Positions 6,728 to 11,893 of a stretch of 11,893 nucleotides of DNA are shown here, one piece after another; position 1 is the stretch's first letter, and each line of letters opens with the position of its first letter. Source of the stretch: a bacterium (GTDB lineage Bacteria; Latescibacterota; UBA2968; UBA8231); NCBI GenBank assembly GCA_027593305.1, contig JAQCJA010000098.1:1-11893 (forward strand), in the 5' to 3' direction. The position numbers and the translations under genes are program-made. The notes under the pieces are model-generated. The model searched no databases and was not told the DNA's origin. It saw nothing but the letters and a program-made list of their open reading frames with translations.

Positions 6728-8628
6728 GGCATCTCCTCCCCGTCGTTGTGTGAGAAGTGCTGCACGGCCGCCGCACACAGCCTCGAGACACCGGCAGCAC
6801 TCGTGATCTGCACGGCGGGCAGCCGGAAGCGTGCTTCCAGGTGGTCGAGTGTCTCTGCCAGTTCTGCTGCACCCGTCGGCTGCTGCCGGGTCCACGATCG
6901 TCCGTGTCGCTCCTCGAACACCTTGCCTCGATCGCTGACGGCCAGGGCGATCACCTCGGTCTGCCCGACACTGCGCAGGCCGGCGATGGTATCCTCGATG
7001 TAGCCTTCCGGGTCGATGGCATTGACCACCAGAATACAGGCATCCGGTTTTGTCCCCAGCAGAAACGCCAGCGTCGCCAGTGTCAGCGTTCGGTGATCGT
7101 TGCGGTCAAAGGGCACCGTTCCCGACTGGGCGCCCACCATGAGCAGATCCGGCTGGCGCTCGACGCAGATCCGTCGCATGACCCGGTCGAGAAGTTCAGG
7201 ATAGCAGGACACATCCGGGGCAACGGTCGATCCATGTCCCATGGGGAAGACGAAATCCATCCCGAAGAGGGCCGCGTGATGTTCGGTGCCCACCTGCGCA
7301 ATACGGTAGCCTTGCTGCAGGAAACGCCGGCGCAGAGCCAACTGCAGGGTGAACTTGCCCTGCGACGCGCTCGTGCCGAATACACCCAGCACCGGCCGAT
7401 CCACGGGGCCGTGCGCGACGCGACCGGCGAGAATCTGCCGGGCCTGCTGGATGGACACACTCGGCCAGCTGAATCTGAGGCCCTGCGCACGGGCTGCATC
7501 GAGCAGGTCTCCATAGAGCTCGGCTGGCAATGGTTCGAAGCTGAAGACGTGCAGATGGTTCTTGATTGCCAGGGTGAGACACTCCCGGTGCAGGTCCCGG
7601 CCGCGCAGTGTGCCAAGTTGGCGCAGATAGCCAAGGACCAGAGCCTCAGCACCTTCGACGGCCGCAGCGAGCCGACCACAGACGGGTGTGCCGAAATGTT
7701 CGGCGCCAATCACCTGCCCCGCATCGGCACCGACCTGACCACGGCCCGGTGGATCGGCAATCCCGGAAACCTGAAAGGGCACGAGATCCTGAAAACGGAC
7801 CAGCGCGTGCATCTCTTTGGTGTATGGATACAGGGCCACGCGGTGGATTGGGGGCAGCGGCGGCGCCGGCCAGTTCCAGGCAGTGACTGATGCTGGAGCC
7901 GGATCCATGAGCGGCGCCGCTCCCTGGCGCAGCAGTGCACGAATCTCATCGATGCCAGCCTCTGGATGCTGGCGCTTGAGGCCGGCCACAATCGCCGTGA
8001 TCCGTGGCGCGGCGAAGCTGCTGCCGCCAACGAAGACTTGCTTGCCCTGGCGCCATTGCAGCCGCTGGGCGTCACCACGGGCGACACACTCGATCGGTTG
8101 ACCGGGGCAGTAGTGGTAGGTGTTGTCCCCATGGATCCTGCCCCCCCGGACACCGATCACAGATGGCAGGTGCGCGGGGTAACTGACGAGACCGTCGTTG
8201 TGTTCGGCGGCGACGATGATGACACCGGCGGCGGCAGCACGAGCGCAGATGGGCGTCAGCATCGATCCCACCGAGGGACACGTCGAGCCCGCGCTGATGT
8301 TGATGACCTGGATGCCGGATTCGAGACACCAGGTGATCGCCCGGGCCAGTTGCGTGGCACTGCCCGCAGCCGTCCAGTCGGCAAGCCCGACGGAGTGCAC
8401 GGGCAGCCCGGTTCGATCTGCCATCGCTCGAACCACCGCAGTGCCGTGGCCGACGGGATCACCAGCCTCACAGTCGACGGCACAGCCGCCATCCGGCGTG
8501 GGCCGGATGGTCACCGCCCCTGCGAGTGCGCCCGGGTTCATCTGATCCTCATCGACACCCGTGTCGATCACGGCGATTCGAAGACAGCCTGAATTCGTGC
8601 CCTGCTGTAGCTGTGGAGAAGCGTTCAT
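6709..8628 (-). CDS. Fusion protein: subtilisin-like (S8) protease plus DUF1611-like P-loop domain
   Basis: This is a 639-residue two-domain protein. Residues 16-240 form a subtilase with the full catalytic triad: D22 in VIDTGVD, H61 in GHGTAVV, and S204 in GGSSFAAP. The oxyanion Asn is probably N144, in AAEHNDG where family members usually have AAGN. Residues 262-620 look like DUF1611: a Rossmann-like half starting HRVALYPYTKEMHALVRF, then a dethiobiotin-synthetase-like P-loop half with VLGVFGTSASQGKFT (Walker A, K425) and LLMVGAQSG. There is no signal peptide or propeptide, so it should stay in the cytosol, as do the S8 proteases that mature cyanobactins and some lanthipeptides. It starts 35 bp after the small Gly/Ser-rich protein and overlaps the carrier protein, which suggests it processes the former. 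The known DUF1611 protein DgcN acts in D-glutamate catabolism as an acyltransferase-like factor. Its role here is unknown. The ATG at 8628 has only a weak ribosome site. Confidence 0.85.
   Translation of the reverse strand: MNASPQLQQGTNSGCLRIAVIDTGVDEDQMNPGALAGAVTIRPTPDGGCAVDCEAGDPVGHGTAVVRAMADRTGLPVHSVGLADWTAAGSATQLARAITWCLESGIQVINISAGSTCPSVGSMLTPICARAAAAGVIIVAAEHNDGLVSYPAHLPSVIGVRGGRIHGDNTYHYCPGQPIECVARGDAQRLQWRQGKQVFVGGSSFAAPRITAIVAGLKRQHPEAGIDEIRALLRQGAAPLMDPAPASVTAWNWPAPPLPPIHRVALYPYTKEMHALVRFQDLVPFQVSGIADPPGRGQVGADAGQVIGAEHFGTPVCGRLAAAVEGAEALVLGYLRQLGTLRGRDLHRECLTLAIKNHLHVFSFEPLPAELYGDLLDAARAQGLRFSWPSVSIQQARQILAGRVAHGPVDRPVLGVFGTSASQGKFTLQLALRRRFLQQGYRIAQVGTEHHAALFGMDFVFPMGHGSTVAPDVSCYPELLDRVMRRICVERQPDLLMVGAQSGTVPFDRNDHRTLTLATLAFLLGTKPDACILVVNAIDPEGYIEDTIAGLRSVGQTEVIALAVSDRGKVFEERHGRSWTRQQPTGAAELAETLDHLEARFRLPAVQITSAAGVSRLCAAAVQHFSHNDGEEMPWKKSA
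6733..6739 (-). promoter_or_regulatory. Shine-Dalgarno site GGAGGAG for the carrier-protein GTG start
   Basis: This strong site lies inside the last codons of the protease gene, 5 nt before the GTG at 6727. It fixes the carrier-protein start and the 19-bp coding overlap. Confidence 0.7.
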
Positions 8629-8663
8629 GTTGTCTGTTGCCCTGTGTTAGCTGTTACCCGGTG

Positions 8664-9065
8664 TCAGTTGCCGACTCGAGTGTTGTCCTGCTGAGTGGAT
8701 GTGGTGCCACTGCCACCACTTCCGCTCAGCGTCACACCACGATTGCTCGCCGACGAGAGGTGTGGACCCGTATTCGGGATGTGCAACGATTGGCCCCCGA
8801 TGACGAATCCGCTGCCAATGTTGACACTCATCGACAGGTGGCCGTCGCTGGTGACGGATGCTGAGCCACTTACCAGCGGCCCGTTGAATCCGACACCTGC
8901 TTGCGTGTTTGTGCGATCATGCAAGTGGACGCCACCGAGATTGTGGCAGCTGCCGCATGCCTCCATGACTGTCGTGGTCGAGTCGATCTGCATGCTCTCT
9001 CCATGATACACTTCGACCCCGGTCCGAGGTCTTCCTGCGGGCTTCATCAACTGCGATCGTGCCAT
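8664..9065 (-). CDS. Small Gly/Ser/Thr-rich protein with CGSCH motif, candidate substrate of the export cluster
   Basis: I do not recognise this 133-residue protein. The ATG at 9065 follows a good AGGAGAG (9070-9076). Residues 1-35 are mixed and fairly polar, with a basic start (MARSQLMKPAGRPR). A CGSCH motif holds the only two cysteines (37 and 40). Residues 44-133 are dominated by Gly, Ser, Thr and Asn with spaced valines and isoleucines, for example SVNIGSGFVIGG, and end in the tail SGSGGSGTTSTQQ. Seven histidines are scattered through it. There is no signal peptide or membrane segment, so any export must be through a dedicated system. The alternation of small polar and branched residues would suit beta-strands or a beta-helix, or a Gly/Ser-rich bacteriocin or RiPP precursor. 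The gene sits between the CPBP protease and the S8 fusion, in the place a precursor often takes. A structural or metal/thiol-binding accessory protein is the alternative. Confidence 0.75.
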   Translation of the reverse strand: MARSQLMKPAGRPRTGVEVYHGESMQIDSTTTVMEACGSCHNLGGVHLHDRTNTQAGVGFNGPLVSGSASVTSDGHLSMSVNIGSGFVIGGQSLHIPNTGPHLSSASNRGVTLSGSGGSGTTSTQQDNTRVGN

Positions 9066-9108
9066 GATTCTCTCCTGTGTGATTGTTGGCCCGAACGCCC
9101 CTCCACAT

Positions 9109-9867
9109 CTACATCAACAGTTCGAGATTGTTCAGCAGCACAGCGAATGTGTTTACCAGTGCGTGGCAAATGGCACCCGGTATCATGGACCCATACTTGA
9201 CGGACAGAACCGAATAGAAGGCGCCACCTGAGAGGATGGTGAGCATGAGTGCTGGATTGCCAAAGGCGTGAACGTGCCACGCTGCGAACAACAGAGTATT
9301 CAGACCCACTGCGACGACGACTGGCATCGAGGATGTCATGATCGTCAGAAGCACCCTGCGGAAGTAGAACTCCTCGCACAGGGCACCGAAGCTGCCGAGC
9401 GAGACTGCAACGACGAGATAGTTGGGCATTCGATGCCCCACCATTCCTGTATACCTCAGGAAATCGGGATTGGAGTCCGTCCACCACATGAGCCCATACA
9501 CCGTGAGTGCGTAGGGCACGCCGATTCGAAGACCATGCCGTATCAGCGCCTTCGGTGATCCCACGTCCGCGCCGAATTCGGCATCTCCGTAGGTTTGCCA
9601 CCATGTGACGGACGGGATGAGGATGACAAGCTCACAGAGCAGTACCAATCCAAACAGGACCGTCAGGTAATCAACTTCGGCTGCGTCGGGCCGAACGTGC
9701 GCCTCCGCCGCAAGTCGTTGCAGATAGGGTTCCGCCAGTCGGCCACCGCCCTGCAGCACGAGTTGCGACAGAAGCAGGGGGACCAGCAGCACGGCTGCAT
9801 GCACGCCGGGCCGGAATCCCGAGCCCACTGCCAGGGCCTTGCCCATATCAGACTCTCCCTCTCTCAT
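9109..9867 (-). CDS. CPBP (Abi/CAAX-type) intramembrane metalloprotease
   Basis: This 252-residue membrane protein has the three CPBP signatures: EEFYFRR at 165-171 (E165, E166, R170), FAAWH at 194-198 (H198), and HALVN at 235-239 (H235, N239). Hydrophobic helices lie around residues 22-39, 67-88, 114-128, 150-163, 182-198, 204-222 and 230-248. Members cleave prenylated or other membrane substrates, and in bacteriocin loci they often give self-immunity. The ATG at 9867 overlaps the ABC gene stop (ATGA). A second ATG at 9846 is preceded by GGGAG and is an equally good start, giving 245 residues. It lies 43 bp before the small Gly/Ser-rich protein. I infer immunity or a processing role towards that product. 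The family call is firm and the role is not. Confidence 0.92.
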   Translation of the reverse strand: MREGESDMGKALAVGSGFRPGVHAAVLLVPLLLSQLVLQGGGRLAEPYLQRLAAEAHVRPDAAEVDYLTVLFGLVLLCELVILIPSVTWWQTYGDAEFGADVGSPKALIRHGLRIGVPYALTVYGLMWWTDSNPDFLRYTGMVGHRMPNYLVVAVSLGSFGALCEEFYFRRVLLTIMTSSMPVVVAVGLNTLLFAAWHVHAFGNPALMLTILSGGAFYSVLSVKYGSMIPGAICHALVNTFAVLLNNLELLM

Positions 9868-11540
9868 GCCGCCAGCGCCGGCACCGGTCCGGCTCCGGCG
9901 CAGTGGACGATCCGTCCGTTCACCAATTGCACCACCTCGTCTGCCATGGAAATCGTCTCGGGCCTGTGGGCGATGAGAATTGTTGTGCGTCCTTCACAGG
10001 CGCGGCGAAGTGCCTGCCTCACGTGAGTTTCCGTTTCCTGATCGAGAGCTGATGTGGGCTCATCGAGGATGAGTACCGGCGTGTTCTGCAACAGCACGCG
10101 CGCCAGAGCCAGGCGCTGGAGCTGACCGCTGGACATTCCTGCTCCACCGGCTCCCAGCGGCGTATCGTAGGCCAGGGCCAGTTGTGCAATGTGTTCATGG
10201 ATGCAGGCCCAGCGTGCTGCATCCTCCAGGTCCGCCTGGGAGATGTCCTGACCCATTGTCAGGTTCTCCCGCACGGTGCCGTGAAACAGGCTTCCGCCCT
10301 GCATGGCGAAACCGATCGAGCGTCGCAGGGCGCGTACGTCATAGGCCTGTAATGGGCGACCATCGATGCGGATGTGACCCTCCTGCGGATCGTAGAAGCG
10401 TGGGATCAGCTGGACGAGAGTGCTCTTGCCCGCGCCGCTTTCGCCGATGAGAGCGGTTGTACGTCCAGCGGCAAAATGAACACTCGCACCGCGCAGGACG
10501 GGCACACCCTCATAGCCGAAGGCGACCTCATCGAAGTCGATGCCGCCACGCAACCGGGTGGGCCTGAGTGCGTGCGGCACCGAGACGATGAGCGGCACAC
10601 GTTGGTAGATCTCAAGAAACCGCTCCACATGAACCCGGACCGTCTGCACCCGCGGCCAGAGCGTGATGAGCTGATGCATCGGACCGTAGAGGAACGCCGC
10701 GTAGGCCGAGAAGGCCAGGAAGGTGCCTGGCGTCATGTGGCCACCCAGAACCTGGCTCCAACCGTACCAGCCGTATGCCAGTGCCCCGCCGGTGCGCAGC
10801 GCTGTAGCGCTGAAGCCGATCAGGCTGTCCAGCGCTGTGGCGTGCACCTGCACGACGGCCAGGTCCTCGAAGCGCGTACGGATGCGCCCGTAGAAGACCC
10901 CCTCGGCGCAGAGGCTCTGAATCGTGCGGATGCTGCTGAGGGACTCCACCGTTTTGGCCGACAGCGCCGCCGCTTGCTCAGCGATGCGGCGCGCAAAGAT
11001 CTTGCTGAAATGGCCGGAAACCAGGGCCAGTGCTGCGTCGAAAGGCAGCACAACGAGGCTCAACAGCGCCAGCGTCGGCTGAATCCACAGCAGTACCGCG
11101 GGGAACACGAGCAGTTGCAGCGAGTTGATGATCATGGTGTTGGCAATGTGGATCACCCCCGATACCGAGGCGTCGAGATCGTCGAAGCGTGACAGAATCT
11201 CGCCGGTCTCGCGGCCGTCGAAGAAACAGAAGTCGAGAGATTGCACGTGGCGATACAGCCTCGTCTGCAAGTCGAGGCTCATTCCCAGCCCAACCTGCCG
11301 TCCGAAAAATCCGGCCGAAACCTGCACGAAGCCAAGGAAGAGACTCAAACCAGCGCCGCCTACGAGTAAGAATTGCAGCAGGCCGTAATCCTGATGCGGA
11401 TATGCATCGTCAAGGAGCAGTTTGGTGATGTAGGGCCCGGGCAATGCCAGGACGGTGAGCAGCAAGGAAATCAGCAACGCCTGGATGAGATATCGCCCAT
11501 ACGGACGCAGCAGCTGCAACACCTGGCCAAAGCCAGACAT
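9864..11540 (-). CDS. ABC exporter, fused membrane and ATPase domains, no C39 peptidase
   Basis: This 558-residue half-transporter of the type I exporter fold has a membrane domain at about 1-310 (PYGRYLIQALLISLLL, GPYITKLLLDD) and an ATPase at 330-550. The ATPase shows Walker A GESGAGKST at 366-374, Q-loop Q414, signature MSSGQ at 469-473 in place of LSGGQ, Walker B VLILDEPTSALD with D493 and E494, and H-loop H525 in IAHRPE. It should work as a homodimer in the inner membrane. Its organisation is like peptide/protein exporters of the HlyB/LagD kind, but it starts directly with the membrane domain. Any leader would therefore have to be cut by another enzyme, plausibly the S8 protein of the same operon. 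The ATG at 11540 shares its A with the stop of the HlyD-like gene (TGATG), and the 3' end overlaps the CPBP start by 4 bp. Cargo is inferred only from neighbours. Confidence 0.93.
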   Translation of the reverse strand: MSGFGQVLQLLRPYGRYLIQALLISLLLTVLALPGPYITKLLLDDAYPHQDYGLLQFLLVGGAGLSLFLGFVQVSAGFFGRQVGLGMSLDLQTRLYRHVQSLDFCFFDGRETGEILSRFDDLDASVSGVIHIANTMIINSLQLLVFPAVLLWIQPTLALLSLVVLPFDAALALVSGHFSKIFARRIAEQAAALSAKTVESLSSIRTIQSLCAEGVFYGRIRTRFEDLAVVQVHATALDSLIGFSATALRTGGALAYGWYGWSQVLGGHMTPGTFLAFSAYAAFLYGPMHQLITLWPRVQTVRVHVERFLEIYQRVPLIVSVPHALRPTRLRGGIDFDEVAFGYEGVPVLRGASVHFAAGRTTALIGESGAGKSTLVQLIPRFYDPQEGHIRIDGRPLQAYDVRALRRSIGFAMQGGSLFHGTVRENLTMGQDISQADLEDAARWACIHEHIAQLALAYDTPLGAGGAGMSSGQLQRLALARVLLQNTPVLILDEPTSALDQETETHVRQALRRACEGRTTILIAHRPETISMADEVVQLVNGRIVHCAGAGPVPALAA

Positions 11541-11893
11541 CAGGTCCGGGCCTCGCGAACGTCGGGGACGTGTGTCCCGCCCAGTTGGCGCAGAAGTCTG
11601 TGCCAGACCAGATACAGCAGCCGGCCGCTGTCAACGGAAACCCGCACCTCGGCGGCCATGCCATCTGCCAGGGAGATCGCCGGATCGTCGAGGGCCACGT
11701 CGGTGAGATACCCGGGGCCGTTGGTGGACACTTGCTCAGCGATGCGCTCGACGCGGCCTTCCAGCACGCCATACTCCAGGTGCGGATAGGCCTCAATGAA
11801 TACCCGCACACGCTGACCGGGGCGCACCTTGGGGCGATCGATCTGTCCGATCAGCACGCGCGCCGTCCAGGCGTCATCCTCGGCCAGTTCCAG
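11540..11893 (-). CDS. HlyD-family periplasmic adaptor, 5' partial (C-terminal part only)
   Basis: The open frame runs in from the right edge and keeps 117 residues. It contains KVRPGQRVRVFIEAYPHL, then YGVLEGRVERIAEQ, and near the end GMAAEVRV, the usual order of the C-terminal beta-barrel of HlyD/AcrA-type adaptors. The hydrophobic LLYLVWHRLLRQL near the end recalls the closing segment of HlyD proteins of peptide exporters. Such a protein bridges an inner-membrane ABC exporter to an outer-membrane TolC-like channel, which is not in the window. The stop overlaps the ABC start (TGATG), so the two are coupled. The real start, the coiled coil and the operon promoter lie to the right of the window. 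Confidence 0.85.
   Translation of the reverse strand: MELAEDDAWTARVLIGQIDRPKVRPGQRVRVFIEAYPHLEYGVLEGRVERIAEQVSTNGPGYLTDVALDDPAISLADGMAAEVRVSVDSGRLLYLVWHRLLRQLGGTHVPDVREART

Noticed and set aside
6757..7890. 377-codon plus-strand open frame opposite the S8 fusion
   Set aside because: The opposite strand carries the subtilase/DUF1611 frame with conserved motifs. This one has none.
8943..8955. CGSCH read as a c-type heme site
   Set aside because: The CxxCH pattern matches, but there is no signal peptide, no distal Met/His ligand pattern of a small cytochrome and no Ccm context. Thiol, metal or RiPP roles fit at least as well.
10374..11192. 272-codon plus-strand open frame opposite the ABC exporter
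   Set aside because: It is antisense to the Walker A/B-bearing gene, with low-complexity Gln/Arg/His-rich translation.

Overview
The window is GC-rich, gene-dense DNA that is most likely from a Gram-negative bacterium, probably a proteobacterium. Supporting signs are an ABC exporter paired with a HlyD-type periplasmic adaptor, a lipobox lipoprotein, and tight translational coupling. No rRNA, tRNA or CRISPR array was seen, and taxonomy cannot be fixed more closely from the sequence alone.

Left arm (1-1854, all minus strand): a decayed-looking stretch. It holds a fibronectin-III lipoprotein running off the left edge with an apparent one-base frameshift in its signal peptide. Upstream of that is an unrecognised exported protein with an odd N-terminus. 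Upstream again is a short ORF that looks like the N-terminal remnant of a tyrosine recombinase, itself interrupted by an apparent frameshift.

Centre (1855-6385, plus strand): after a 170-bp AT-richer divergent region with an 11-bp tandem repeat come four co-directional genes. They encode a HAD-family phosphatase-like hydrolase, an iron-type (group III) NAD(P)-dependent alcohol dehydrogenase, a LarA/DUF2088 nickel-pincer-type racemase homologue, and a fold-type III PLP enzyme of the D-threonine aldolase/D-serine dehydratase family. Together they suggest a small catabolic operon for a D-configured or racemic hydroxy acid or hydroxy amino acid. The metal-ligand pattern of the last enzyme (His...Cys) points to the dehydratase branch rather than the aldolase branch.

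Right arm (6449-11893, minus strand, convergent with the centre): one compact transcription unit, read from the right edge as HlyD-like adaptor (partial) > ABC exporter without a C39 peptidase domain > CPBP/Abi intramembrane protease > a 133-residue Gly/Ser/Thr-rich small protein with a CGSCH motif > a cytoplasmic subtilisin-like protease fused to a DUF1611-like P-loop domain > an acyl/peptidyl carrier protein. Junctions are TGATG, ATGA, two short gaps and a 19-bp overlap, so these genes are very probably expressed together. I infer a peptide/small-protein maturation and export system (RiPP- or bacteriocin-like). In it the small protein is the candidate substrate, the S8 domain a leader protease, the ABC-HlyD pair the exporter, and the CPBP protein an immunity or processing factor. 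The DUF1611 and carrier-protein parts have no obvious role in known systems of this kind, which makes this the most interesting part of the window. The two arms converge over three 16-bp tandem repeats and a perfect 8-bp hairpin.
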